Notes under the pieces: model-generated
The model's input: the letters and a program-made list of their open reading frames with translations, nothing else
What the model was told of the DNA's origin: nothing
Database searches by the model: none
Program-made: the position numbers and the translations under genes
In this document: piece after piece, positions 43,450 to 52,137 of the stretch
Layout of the letters: every line of letters begins with the position of its first letter
Numbering within the stretch: position 1 is the stretch's first letter
Source: CAZSHG01 sp964606695 [NCBI: uncultured bacterium]
Lineage (GTDB): Bacteria; UBP14; UBA6098
Assembly (NCBI GenBank): GCA_964606695.1
Contig: CAZSHG010000005.1
Coordinates: 62,001 to 126,000, forward strand
DNA length: 64,000 nucleotides
Direction: 5' to 3'

Positions 43450-43484
43450 TAAGTAAGTTTACTTAATTAAAACGGCTATGTCAA
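43450..43484 (-). promoter_or_regulatory. Promoter of the OmpA gene with palindrome over its -10 box
   Basis: On the minus strand TTGACA (43484-43479), 17 bases, TAAACT (43461-43456). A perfect 16-bp palindrome, TAAGTAAGTTTACTTA (43450-43465), covers the -10 box, a position where a bound repressor would block RNA polymerase. GGAGG precedes the ATG at 43397. Confidence 0.7.
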
Positions 43485-43513
43485 TGCAAAAGAAAGCCTG
43501 AAAAAACTTTCCG

Positions 43514-44824
43514 CTAATTTTCGGGCAAATACTCGATTACGATTCTCCTATTTCTCTTTCTTCCCTCCTGGGTAGAGTTAGAAGCTATAGGGTCGGCTTC
43601 GCCGTAGCCTTTGAGGACTAATTGAGCTTCCAAAACACCTCTGGCCAATAATACTTCCTTAACCTTTTCGGCTACCCTGTAACCGCGGTTTATATTATAG
43701 GTGTTACTTCCCTCGCTGTCGGTATAAACTCCGATTTCGGTTTTTCTATATGGATACGCTCTAAGCCTTTCCGCAACGTTGTCGAGTTTCTGGACAGTAG
43801 TCGCTTTAAGGTTAAGCCCCGTGTCGAATGCGTCCGTAATCACCTCTCTATCAATTGGCAGGACGAAGGGGCAACCGACCTCGTTCACAATAAACCCACT
43901 GGGAGTTTGAGGACATTGATCGATGCCATCGACAACACCGTCCTCGTCGGAATCTTTCGGACAGCCGTATTCATCGACAATAGCGCCCTTTGGAGTCGAT
44001 GAACATGTGTCGATATAATCCACGATACCGTCGGCGTCGCTATCTCTGGGGCATCCTGTAGAATCGACCCGGATTGTCCCGGGGGTATCGTCGCATTTAT
44101 CGACGCCATCGAAGACGCCGTCGCCGTCGGAATCTATCGGGCAACCGTCGGCATTTACAAGTGCTTCATAAGGGGTTTCGGGGCATTTATCGAGTCCGTT
44201 GAATACGCCGTCGCCGTCCGTATCCAGAGCGCATCCGTGTTCATCCACCCGGGCTCCGTCGGGAGTTCCATCGCATGTATCGATATCATCGGCCACCCAA
44301 TCATTGTCTTTATCCGGGAACCCGAACATGTAGGATAGTCCAATCCCCGCACCGAAGTTACTGAAAGACTCCTCGCTCGGTGTTTTAAGCGGAATGGTGG
44401 TTACGGTTATTTTCAGGTCTAAAACTGGCAGGGGGCTAAATACGGCGCCCGCGGATAACCTTCCGTATGCACCGCTATTCACTTCTGCAACATTTGACAT
44501 GAAGTAACCTGCTCCCACACTGGCGATTAGCCCTATTTTCTTCGATAAAGTTAAGAGGTATTTAGCATTAACTTCCGGCGCGGCAATTAAATAGCCTAAG
44601 TCGCCATCGGTGAATGAAGCCAAACGGACGCCCCCGGAGAGACGGTAGGGACATTTATAATCCCTGGATAGAGCTACGAATATCGATCCGTTGAATTCTA
44701 TATTCGAGTTTTCTCTAAATTTCTGATTGGCGAAGCTACCTTCCAGCCCCATACGAAAGACCGGTCCGGATAGAACCGAACCACAGAGGAACAAAAGGGC
44801 AATTGCCATCGAACGAAATACCAT
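43514..44824 (-). CDS. OmpA-family protein with five thrombospondin type 3 repeats
   Basis: A 436-residue paralogue of the gene at 41427. The open frame extends upstream into rpsA, but the real start must be the ATG at 44824 (or 44809), giving the signal peptide MAIALLFLCGSVLSG. A beta-barrel-like region runs to about residue 165. Five TSP3 repeats follow (VDEHGCALDTDGDGVFNGLD as pattern), then an OmpA domain with YPYRKTEIGVYTDSEGSNTY and RRIVIEYLPEN. There is no clear ribosome binding site, and the start codon lies in a strong hairpin. Confidence 0.88.
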   Translation of the reverse strand: MVFRSMAIALLFLCGSVLSGPVFRMGLEGSFANQKFRENSNIEFNGSIFVALSRDYKCPYRLSGGVRLASFTDGDLGYLIAAPEVNAKYLLTLSKKIGLIASVGAGYFMSNVAEVNSGAYGRLSAGAVFSPLPVLDLKITVTTIPLKTPSEESFSNFGAGIGLSYMFGFPDKDNDWVADDIDTCDGTPDGARVDEHGCALDTDGDGVFNGLDKCPETPYEALVNADGCPIDSDGDGVFDGVDKCDDTPGTIRVDSTGCPRDSDADGIVDYIDTCSSTPKGAIVDEYGCPKDSDEDGVVDGIDQCPQTPSGFIVNEVGCPFVLPIDREVITDAFDTGLNLKATTVQKLDNVAERLRAYPYRKTEIGVYTDSEGSNTYNINRGYRVAEKVKEVLLARGVLEAQLVLKGYGEADPIASNSTQEGRKRNRRIVIEYLPEN

Positions 44825-44841
44825 TCGATGGACAATCGCCC
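44797..44841 (-). terminator. Strong hairpin after rpsA that contains the start codon of the next gene
   Basis: In the minus-strand RNA GGGCGAUUGUCCAUCGAA pairs with UUCGAUGGCAAUUGCCC (17 pairs, one G-U, one bulged U) around a 10-base loop, followed by UUUUGUU. It begins 35 bases after the rpsA stop, where a terminator is expected. The AUG at 44824 is at the stem/loop boundary, and the alternative AUG at 44809 lies in the 3' arm. Confidence 0.7.
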
Positions 44842-44876
44842 TATTTCCATGTGAATCTCGAGAAATCACGGAGGAG

Positions 44877-47552
44877 CTATTCCTTTTCTTTCTCCTCGTC
44901 ACCAGACGATTTTTCTTCTTCGTCGGTTTCAGAAGGTTCGTCCTCAGGCGTTTCGGTAGTTTTGGTTTCTTCCGATTCCTCGGCATCAGCTTCGGTTTCC
45001 GCTTCTTCCCTTTCCTCACCTTCCGTGGATTCGGCCTCTTTTTCGGATTCCGCTTCTTCTATCGGAGTAGTTTCTTCCGTTTCGGATTCCTCCCCGGATA
45101 CGGTTTCCTTCTCCGGTTCGGCCTCTTCTACGAGGGGTTCCTGCGGTTCTTCTTCAGGGATCTCTTCGGCTTCGGCCTTCTGTTCTTCCGGTTCCGGTTC
45201 GGTTTCATCTTCCGGGGTTTCGGGAAGTTCGGAGACTTCGCTTACTTCCTCGGTTTCGACCGCTTCTTCGGCCTCGGCTTTCTGTTCCTCCGGTTCCGGT
45301 TCGGCTTCATCTTCCGGGACTTCGGGAAGTTCGGAGACTTCGGAAACGGCGGTTTCTTCTTTTGCAGTCTTAGATTTTTTCTTTCCGCCGTATTCCGGAG
45401 GGACTTCCTGAATCGGATATACCTCGGAAATCGGTTCCTCCTCTTCCGTTTCGCCGAGCCCGACGGCCTTTTCTCCAAGGGCTTCCCTGAGAGTAACGGT
45501 CTTGGTCGGGTGATTCGACAGGAAAGTATCGAGATCGCTCTGCTCCTTACTATCGAAGAACGCATTGACGCTAAGCACGATACGATGTTCGTATCTGTCG
45601 AATTCGATTATCTTCAGTGGCAGTAAATCGCCTTCAGAGAAGGCGTCGTGGGGACGGTTAACTTCCTTGCCCAATTGCGTAACCGGAACAAATCCTTCGA
45701 CGTCGTCGGGCAGTTTGACCGTAACGCCGCGGTCGGACATCCTCACGATACGGCCTTCCGTTTCGCGCCCCGGAGAATATCTGCCTTCCAATTCCGGCCA
45801 CGGATCGCGTTCGAGTTGCTTTAAGCCGAGGCTCACACGCCGATTATCGGCATCGATATTGAGGACTACAACCTCGACTTCCTGTCCCTTTTTAAGCAAT
45901 TCGGACGGATGCATAATCCGTTTCGTCCAGGACATATCCGATATATGGATCAAACCGTCGATTCCCTCTTCTATCTCGACGAAAGCGCCGAAACTGGTGA
46001 GGTTGCGGATTTTGCCCGTTAATTTGCTTCCGGGAGGATATTTGGTCGATAACAACGTCCACGGGTCGGGTTCGAGTTGTTTCACGCCGAGCGATATTTT
46101 CTGGTTTTCCTTATCGACGTTAAGGACAACGACGTCAATTTCCTCGCCCATTGAGACGACCTCGGTTGGGTGATTGACATGTTTGGTCCAGGACATTTCG
46201 GATACGTGAACCAGACCTTCGATTCCTTCCTCCAGTTCGACGAAAGCGCCGTATTTGGTTATATTCACGACCTTACCGCGAATGCGCGAACCTTCCGGGA
46301 ACCTTTCGTCCACTTTCTCCCAGGGGGATTCGGTAAGCTGTTTCAGACCGAGGCTTATGCGTTCCTTTTTCCTGTCGAATTTAAGGATTTTCACCTCGAT
46401 TTCGTCGCCGATGTTAACGAGTTCCGACGGATATTTGATTCTTGTCCAGGACATGTCGGTGATATGGAGCAGACCGTCGAGCCCTCCGAGATCGATAAAT
46501 ACGCCGAAATCGGTTATATTCTTAACAAAGCCTTTCCTGATCTGGTCTTCCTCGATTTCCGCCAGCAGAGCCTGCCTGCGTTCAGATCGCTCTTCTTCGA
46601 GAACCACTCGCCTGCTTACCACTATATTCCTGCGGACTTTATTAAGTTTTATAACGCGGAATTCCATCTCTTTACCGAGTAGTGCGTCGAAGTCGGGCAC
46701 CTGCCTTAGGGCGATCTGGCTTCCGGGAAGGAAAGCGTCCACGCCCATTAAATCGACGACCATTCCGCCTTTAATCCTTCTCTTGATAACACCCTCCACC
46801 AGCGAACCGGTTTCGTAGGCGTCTTTAATATTATTCCAAACGCGCATGAAATCGGCTTTACTCTTTGACACAACGACCTGGCCGTTTTCGTCCTCGAGTT
46901 GTTCGAGGAAAACTTCGATTTCATCGCCTTCTTTTATTTCATCTGTGAATTCCTCACGGGAAACGATCCCTTCCGATTTGAAACCGATATCGACGACAAC
47001 CTCGTCGTCGCTAAGCCTGAGGATTTTACCCTTTATGAGTTCACCGTCTTTGAGCTCTGACATGGTTTCTTCCATACGTTCGAGCATCGCACGCCGTTCT
47101 TCGAGTGTGTATTCGCTCGACGGTGTATCCTCGTCTTCGTCGGGTATATCGCCTTCAGAAAAAAGAACTATCTCTTCCTGTTTCGGTTCCGGCTCGTAGT
47201 AGATTTTGGCTTTGGATTCTTTCTCTTCCGTTTTTTCAGTTTCGGGTTCCTCCTCAGGTTCTTTTTCTTCGGGTTTTTCCTCCGGCTTTTCTGCTTCGGT
47301 TTCGATTTCTTCAGGTGTGTCAGGTTCTTCGATTTCTTCCGGCGTTTCGTCTGCGGTTTCATCCTTGGCCTCTTCAGCCTTGGACGGTTCTGTAGATTCG
47401 GGCATTTCTTCCTTTTCCGGTGCCGTTTCCGGTTCGTTCGAGTTTTCGTCTTCCGCTACCGCAGGTGCGGAAGTTTTATCCTCGACCGGTTGAGGTTCGG
47501 GAACTGGGACTTCTTCCGAGTTGTTCAGTTCCTCTGGTGTTTCTTGATACAT
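44877..47552 (-). CDS. rpsA: Ribosomal protein S1 with long acidic N- and C-terminal extensions
   Basis: An 891-residue S1. Six S1 (OB-fold) domains occupy about residues 167-685, with family motifs such as VKNITDFGVFIDLGGLDGLLH and SWTKHVNHPTEVV. It binds mRNA and helps it onto the 30S subunit. Typical S1 is about 400-600 residues. Here residues 1-165 and 700-891 are Glu/Pro/Thr/Ser-rich and probably disordered. The C-terminal part contains a near-perfect internal duplication (about 30 residues, SELPEVPEDEAEPEPEEQKA and SELPETPEDETEPEPEEQKA). The gene follows cmk, the common cmk-rpsA order. Confidence 0.94.
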   Translation of the reverse strand: MYQETPEELNNSEEVPVPEPQPVEDKTSAPAVAEDENSNEPETAPEKEEMPESTEPSKAEEAKDETADETPEEIEEPDTPEEIETEAEKPEEKPEEKEPEEEPETEKTEEKESKAKIYYEPEPKQEEIVLFSEGDIPDEDEDTPSSEYTLEERRAMLERMEETMSELKDGELIKGKILRLSDDEVVVDIGFKSEGIVSREEFTDEIKEGDEIEVFLEQLEDENGQVVVSKSKADFMRVWNNIKDAYETGSLVEGVIKRRIKGGMVVDLMGVDAFLPGSQIALRQVPDFDALLGKEMEFRVIKLNKVRRNIVVSRRVVLEEERSERRQALLAEIEEDQIRKGFVKNITDFGVFIDLGGLDGLLHITDMSWTRIKYPSELVNIGDEIEVKILKFDRKKERISLGLKQLTESPWEKVDERFPEGSRIRGKVVNITKYGAFVELEEGIEGLVHVSEMSWTKHVNHPTEVVSMGEEIDVVVLNVDKENQKISLGVKQLEPDPWTLLSTKYPPGSKLTGKIRNLTSFGAFVEIEEGIDGLIHISDMSWTKRIMHPSELLKKGQEVEVVVLNIDADNRRVSLGLKQLERDPWPELEGRYSPGRETEGRIVRMSDRGVTVKLPDDVEGFVPVTQLGKEVNRPHDAFSEGDLLPLKIIEFDRYEHRIVLSVNAFFDSKEQSDLDTFLSNHPTKTVTLREALGEKAVGLGETEEEEPISEVYPIQEVPPEYGGKKKSKTAKEETAVSEVSELPEVPEDEAEPEPEEQKAEAEEAVETEEVSEVSELPETPEDETEPEPEEQKAEAEEIPEEEPQEPLVEEAEPEKETVSGEESETEETTPIEEAESEKEAESTEGEEREEAETEADAEESEETKTTETPEDEPSETDEEEKSSGDEEKEKE

Positions 47553-47591
47553 TTTTCTCCTTGTTTGTGTTTTGTTTTAACTCATTCAAAA

Positions 47592-48251
47592 TCATGCGCC
47601 GTGGGCTTTTGCCAGTTTTACAAGATTATCGATCGTCTCCTGAAGCGTTTCATCGGAATCGTCGTGAACGATAGCGTTCTCGGCCACTTTCAGAGGGCTA
47701 TCCTCGCGAGTGCTGTCTTTACGGTCTCTTTCGATAATCTCTTTTTCCAACACGTCCACGTCTCTCTCGATTCCCGCTTCCTTCAACTGCCTCGCCCTGC
47801 GGATAGCCCTTATTCTAGTATTCGCGGTCAGGTATATTTTCAAATCGGCGTCCGGTAAAACGACCGTCCCGATATCGCGGCCCTCCATCACCACGCCGCC
47901 CTCTTTTGCCATCTCGCGCTGTCTTCGGACTAACTCCCGGCGAACTTCCCGATGAGAGCAGACCTCCGAAACGAGGGCATCGACTTCCGGTTTCCTGATA
48001 TCCGCAGTAATATCCCTATCGCCTATTACGATGCCATCCGGGAACAGTTCGATATCGAGTTCCTTCAATTTCTCGGCCAATTTGACGCCATCTGAGGGCG
48101 ATATCTTTTCTTCAATGGCGATTAGAGTTAAAGCGCGATACATCGCACCGGTATCGATATAAAGGTAACCCAATTTCCCGGCAACTCCCTTTGAAACCGA
48201 GGATTTGCCGGCACCCGCGGGACCATCTATTGCTATTGTTATCGCACTCAT
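47592..48251 (-). CDS. cmk: Cytidylate kinase
   Basis: A 219-residue CMP/dCMP kinase. The P-loop is IAIDGPAGAGKSSVSK and the nucleotide-binding region is YLYIDTGAMYRALTL. It also has RDIGTVVLPDADLKIYLTA and the LID-type segment ERDRKDSTREDSPLKVAENA with its Arg residues. Length fits. It leads the cmk-rpsA operon from the promoter at 48304-48331. Confidence 0.96.
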   Translation of the reverse strand: MSAITIAIDGPAGAGKSSVSKGVAGKLGYLYIDTGAMYRALTLIAIEEKISPSDGVKLAEKLKELDIELFPDGIVIGDRDITADIRKPEVDALVSEVCSHREVRRELVRRQREMAKEGGVVMEGRDIGTVVLPDADLKIYLTANTRIRAIRRARQLKEAGIERDVDVLEKEIIERDRKDSTREDSPLKVAENAIVHDDSDETLQETIDNLVKLAKAHGA

Positions 48252-48303
48252 TATCTCAACTAAACCTCGAAGAGGACATTGTTCTTCAAAATAACAACCG
48301 TGA

Positions 48304-48331
48304 AATATACGACCGTGTTTCCTTTTGTCAA
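48304..48331 (-). promoter_or_regulatory. Promoter of cmk-rpsA
   Basis: On the minus strand TTGACA (48331-48326), 16 bases, TATATT (48309-48304). The cmk start codon is about 50 bases downstream. The 174-base gap 48252-48425 otherwise holds only AT-rich DNA; a -10-like TATATT at about 48394 may serve the plus-strand gene, but its -35 is poor. Confidence 0.7.
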
Positions 48332-48425
48332 GTAATTAACATATGTATATTGAAATAAAATATAGCTTTAGTATTGCAATTTACGATTCCTGCTATATTT
48401 TAGTATTTCAAATTTGGAGGACGAC

Positions 48426-50267
48426 ATGAAAAGATATGTAATTATTACCATTTGTTTGATCACAGGCTACATCGCCGGCTTGGCAGAACTTCCGGGGTGG
48501 CCTGTAGAAACCGCGCCATCGACGGGAGGCTTTTTCCCCTCGCCGATTGTCGCCGATTTCGATTTAGACGACGATCTCGAGGTGATAACCGCAGGACCGG
48601 ATAACTACGTTAGGGTTTTTGATCTTAATGGAGACGTTCTACCAGGATTTCCTTTCGAGTTATCGGGCGATGTTTCTTCATACCACGCTCTGGGCAACGT
48701 AACTTGCGAATTCGAAGAGATTGTGGTCCTTACGGACGACGGCGATCTTTACGTTCTCGATATGGTTCCCGAAGCTGTATCACCTTTTAATCCTCTTTCT
48801 ATTGGCGATTCTTCCGGGCCTGCAGGTCCCGTTCTATGGGATTTCGACCACGACGGTCAGGTCGAGATTGTCGTTCACGCAGGTAATAATGTCCATGTTT
48901 TCGACGGCGACGGCACCGAAATGGGGACTTTCCCGCGTGCAGTCGATTCGGAATACGGCCCCGCCGGATCTCCCGCAGTCGGCGATATCGATTCGGACGG
49001 CGAGGTTGAAATAGTAGCTATAGGATACCAGAAGCTATACGCTTTCGAAGCCAGTGGAGACGTCCTGCTCGGATTCCCCGTGGAACTCGATACCAATGAA
49101 GCTTTCAGCTACAGTTCGCCCGTTCTCGTAGATATGGATAACGACGGCATTCTGGAAATTTGCTGTGGATACCATGAAATTACGGGTTCGAGCCGTGGGA
49201 AGATAGGTTTATGGGATTCCGAAGGCGAGATGGTGGATAGCTGGCCGATAAGTGCCGGCGGTTACGGCAGTTGGATTTACGGTTCCTGCGCTGTAGGCGA
49301 TATCGACGGGGACGGCAAACCGGAAATAGCAGTTACAAGTCTGAACGAACGCGGTTACGTCGTCAACGATAACGCTACTTTTCCCGATCCCTGGAGCCTC
49401 GAACTCGGTATTGGGGCGTTGGAATCCAGTCCGTTGTTGTATGACTTCGACGGCGACGCCGGCCCCGATATTCTCTTCCTCGGAAGTGACGCTAACGGCT
49501 CTATCGCCTGCCTTAACGCCCCCGCCGCGGATATCGATTCGTTTCCCTTCGAAACCGACACTTCCTATGGCTTCGCTACACCAACTGCTGGCGATTTCGA
49601 CGGAGACGGAAACGCGGAATTTTGCGCTATCGATCGCACGGGGACTATACACATGTTCGGTTACCTCGGCGATGGGCGACCTTACGGCAAACCATGGGTT
49701 ATGGGGCGTCACGATCCTTTAAGAACCGGGTGGTTTTATCCGAATGCGCCGGATACGATAGTCGTAGAAACAGCCGGGGATTCTATCCTAATCGAGTGGG
49801 CTTCGATAATCGTTTATGATTCATTATCTTACAAACTCTACGCTACCGAGGACGAATACGATTCTTCGGGCGGGATTCTCCTGGTCAATACTTTAGATAC
49901 TTTCGCGACGGTAATGCCCGATAGCGAGTTAAGTTATTATTTCGTAACCTCATGCAGTCGTTATTCGGAAAGTCAGGCTTCCGAGATTGTAACACTCGAT
50001 ACAACCGCTATAGTAGAATCTACTAAGCCATCCGGTTATACTATAGAATGTTATCCTAATCCATTTAATTCGGTTTGTAATATAAATACATTATCTAATT
50101 CAACCATAAGTATTTATAGCTTCGATGGCCGGATTATCGACGAAATAGATCACCGAGTCGGGGTCGCCCGGTGGGAACCTGCAACCGATTGCCCTTCAGG
50201 CGTTTATCTGATTTCCGTAACAGATAATGGTCGGACATTTAACCGCAGGGTAGTCTTTTTACGATGA
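48426..50267 (+). CDS. FG-GAP/VCBS secreted protein with type IX-like sorting domain
   Basis: A 613-residue exported protein from ATG 48426, chosen because GGAGG lies 6 bases before it (the frame itself extends 12 bases further up). The signal peptide is MKRYVIITICLITGYIAGLA. At least six FG-GAP/VCBS repeats follow (VADFDLDDDLEVITAG, AVGDIDSDGEVEIVAIG, AVGDIDGDGKPEIAVTS), each with an acidic Ca-binding loop; together they form a beta propeller. A linker with fibronectin-like strands and the sorting domain (CYPNPFNSVCNIN ... GVYLISV ... RRVVFLR) end it. It overlaps the next gene by four bases. Confidence 0.85.
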   Translation: MKRYVIITICLITGYIAGLAELPGWPVETAPSTGGFFPSPIVADFDLDDDLEVITAGPDNYVRVFDLNGDVLPGFPFELSGDVSSYHALGNVTCEFEEIVVLTDDGDLYVLDMVPEAVSPFNPLSIGDSSGPAGPVLWDFDHDGQVEIVVHAGNNVHVFDGDGTEMGTFPRAVDSEYGPAGSPAVGDIDSDGEVEIVAIGYQKLYAFEASGDVLLGFPVELDTNEAFSYSSPVLVDMDNDGILEICCGYHEITGSSRGKIGLWDSEGEMVDSWPISAGGYGSWIYGSCAVGDIDGDGKPEIAVTSLNERGYVVNDNATFPDPWSLELGIGALESSPLLYDFDGDAGPDILFLGSDANGSIACLNAPAADIDSFPFETDTSYGFATPTAGDFDGDGNAEFCAIDRTGTIHMFGYLGDGRPYGKPWVMGRHDPLRTGWFYPNAPDTIVVETAGDSILIEWASIIVYDSLSYKLYATEDEYDSSGGILLVNTLDTFATVMPDSELSYYFVTSCSRYSESQASEIVTLDTTAIVESTKPSGYTIECYPNPFNSVCNINTLSNSTISIYSFDGRIIDEIDHRVGVARWEPATDCPSGVYLISVTDNGRTFNRRVVFLR

Positions 50268-50944
50268 CGGAAATCGATGACAATCGGTTGTTTCTTGAGA
50301 AGTTCGTCGCAGAACGACTTAATTTACCGGTTTTCGGGGTTGCGCGAGTCGAATCCATACGGGAAACGATGGACGACGAGATATCGCGAGATATTTGCGA
50401 TCGAGATTTCGCTATCGTCCTCGGGCACCCGTTGTGCTCGGGCGTCTTTGATACAATTATAGATAAACCGACAATTCTCTATAAACATCATTATCAGCAG
50501 GTTAACTGGCGTCTCGACCGTGCGGCTCTAGAGTTAGCAATCGCAATCGAAACGCGCGGATACAGGGCTATTCCCATACCTGCAAGCATAATCACGGATT
50601 GGGAAAACCAGCGCGGCCATCTCTCTCATCGGCATGCCGCCCTGGCCGCCGGACTTGGATGGAAAGGGCGTCACGGACTTGTAGTCTCGCCGGAATTCGG
50701 TTCGCAGATCAGGTGGGTTTCTATCCTGACCGATATGCAATTGCGCCCCGGCGAACCTATGGAATCCGGGTGCGGTTCATGCGAACGTTGTATCGAGGTT
50801 TGCCCGGCAAACGCTATTTCCATCGACGGTTGCGATGTCAAAAAGTGTTTTGAAAAATTAAGGCAATTCGCGAAAATTCAGGGCGTCGGTCAATATATAT
50901 GCGGCGTCTGTATCAAAGCCTGCCCCGGTGAAAAGAATGGCTGA
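50264..50944 (+). CDS. QueG-like double [4Fe-4S] cluster protein
   Basis: A 226-residue iron-sulfur protein. The C-terminal ferredoxin-like part has CGSCERCIEVCPANAI and, further on, CGVCIKACPGE, two CxxCxx(x)CP sets as in epoxyqueuosine reductase (QueG). It is shorter than QueG, and the N-terminal cobalamin-binding domain looks only partly retained (HAALAAGLGWKGRHGLVVSPEFGSQIRW is the shared part). I call it a QueG-like reductase of unknown substrate. It is translationally coupled to its upstream neighbour and overlaps DUF4416 downstream. Confidence 0.82.
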   Translation: MTEIDDNRLFLEKFVAERLNLPVFGVARVESIRETMDDEISRDICDRDFAIVLGHPLCSGVFDTIIDKPTILYKHHYQQVNWRLDRAALELAIAIETRGYRAIPIPASIITDWENQRGHLSHRHAALAAGLGWKGRHGLVVSPEFGSQIRWVSILTDMQLRPGEPMESGCGSCERCIEVCPANAISIDGCDVKKCFEKLRQFAKIQGVGQYICGVCIKACPGEKNG

Positions 50945-51473
50945 AATAGCTCCATATCAACCGGTTCTACTATTCGTCGGGATATTATTCCGCGAGGAAG
51001 AAGTCGTAAATGAAGCGTTTCGCATTATGGACGAGGAATTCCCGCCATTCGATTTAAAGTCGGAAACCATTCCTTTTGGATATTCTAATTATTATGATAC
51101 CGAAATGGGTTCGGGAATAAAACGCTGTTGGGTGGCTTCGGGTGAATTGCGCGATCCATCCAAATTGGCGAAATGGAAACTCTTTACAGACGGCATAGAA
51201 AGGCGGCTTTCTATAGACGGTCGTCGTCAAATAAACTTGGATCCGGGATTTGTGGGATTATCGAAAGTAGTGCTCGCGAGTTTGAAAGACCATCCGCAAC
51301 GAGTGCCGCTTGAAAGCGGGGTTTACGCGGAGTTCGAGCTGATATTCAATAACAACAAATGGGACGATCTACCCTGGACGTATCGCGATTACGCGGATAA
51401 ACCAGCCAAGAATTTCCTTACGGAAGTGCGTAGTCAACTGTATCATAGATTGAAAAATAGTGGATTGCTTTAG
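50937..51473 (+). CDS. DUF4416 family protein
   Basis: A 178-residue cytoplasmic protein; ATG 50937 is preferred over GTG 50928, both within the end of the upstream gene. Family features seen are FGYSNYYDTEMGSGIKR near residue 45, FTDGIERRLSIDGRRQINLDPGF near 83 and the C-terminal YRDYADKPAKNFL. Proteins of this family have no proven role. The tight overlap with the iron-sulfur protein suggests a shared function. The stop codon overlaps the end of the convergent gene at 51470 by four bases. Confidence 0.85.
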   Translation: MAEIAPYQPVLLFVGILFREEEVVNEAFRIMDEEFPPFDLKSETIPFGYSNYYDTEMGSGIKRCWVASGELRDPSKLAKWKLFTDGIERRLSIDGRRQINLDPGFVGLSKVVLASLKDHPQRVPLESGVYAEFELIFNNNKWDDLPWTYRDYADKPAKNFLTEVRSQLYHRLKNSGLL

Positions 51474-51982
51474 GGAGAGTCGAAAGTAATCGTCAGCGCG
51501 AAACCCGTGGCTCCCCGCTCGTCGATGACGGGCGATAAGCTTATTTCGGACTTCTCCGGCTTGATAGGCTCGGCCATTTCTCCTGTCCACGAATAAAGGT
51601 GCGCATCGACATAAGCATCGATGGTCGAAAGGAAAGCTGTGCCTACGAACAGCCATATATGTATGTTTCTCCGTTCCCGTGCGTTTTCCCAATCGGATTT
51701 TGCGGCTGTATATTCCGAAGAACCTTCCTCATATTGCTTTCCCCTGTTTTCTGCGTCGAGCATCTCGGAATTAGCGTCTATCGCTACCCAGGCGGTATAT
51801 CCCTCCAAGGCCATCGCTATGGGAGCTTTCCAATAACTTCTGTTGTATATTTGTCCCGCCCCGGGCAGAACCAACGACAAACCCGCCGAAAGACCGGGTT
51901 TTGGCGACCATTGTTTCGTGGAATCGGCGTTTGCTCCAACCAGGACCAGAGGGAATAATATTATGGCAATCCACAATCGCAT
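51470..51982 (-). CDS. DUF5683-like membrane protein
   Basis: A 170-residue exported or membrane protein with a signal peptide (1-19) and the DUF5683 pattern LVLPGAGQIYNRSYWKAPI near residue 38, followed by two hydrophobic segments (AMALEGYTAWVAI and IWLFVGTAFLSTIDAYVDAHL). This family is typical of Bacteroidota-like bacteria and is thought to sit in the envelope. The gene is monocistronic and its stop overlaps DUF4416. Confidence 0.78.
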   Translation of the reverse strand: MRLWIAIILFPLVLVGANADSTKQWSPKPGLSAGLSLVLPGAGQIYNRSYWKAPIAMALEGYTAWVAIDANSEMLDAENRGKQYEEGSSEYTAAKSDWENARERRNIHIWLFVGTAFLSTIDAYVDAHLYSWTGEMAEPIKPEKSEISLSPVIDERGATGFALTITFDSP

Positions 51983-52060
51983 TTCCTGAGAATAAAAAGA
52001 AAATAAGGAATAATGTCAAGCGGATACGAATAATTAATGTGAATAAAAAAACAAAAATAC

Positions 52061-52088
52061 TTGCATTTCACTTTAATTCATCTATATT
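52061..52088 (+). promoter_or_regulatory. Promoter of the giant surface protein operon
   Basis: TTGCAT at 52061-52066, a 16-base spacer, TATATT at 52083-52088. A GGGGGG ribosome binding site lies a few bases before the ATG at 52138. The 155-base gap 51983-52137 contains nothing else that I recognise. Confidence 0.6.
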
Positions 52089-52137
52089 ATTGTATTGATA
52101 ACTATGAATTTCACCGGCTAAAATAGCGGGGGGTTCG

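Noticed and set aside
43514-45019. Extended start of the second OmpA gene at 45019
   Set aside because: The first 65 residues overlap the 3' end of rpsA, are highly basic and precede the signal peptide, so the frame start is artificial.
44727-45626. 299-residue Phe/Arg-rich open frame on the plus strand
   Set aside because: It runs antisense to the acidic end of rpsA. Its odd composition is what repeats of Glu/Ser/Thr codons give in the opposite strand, and there is no ribosome binding site.
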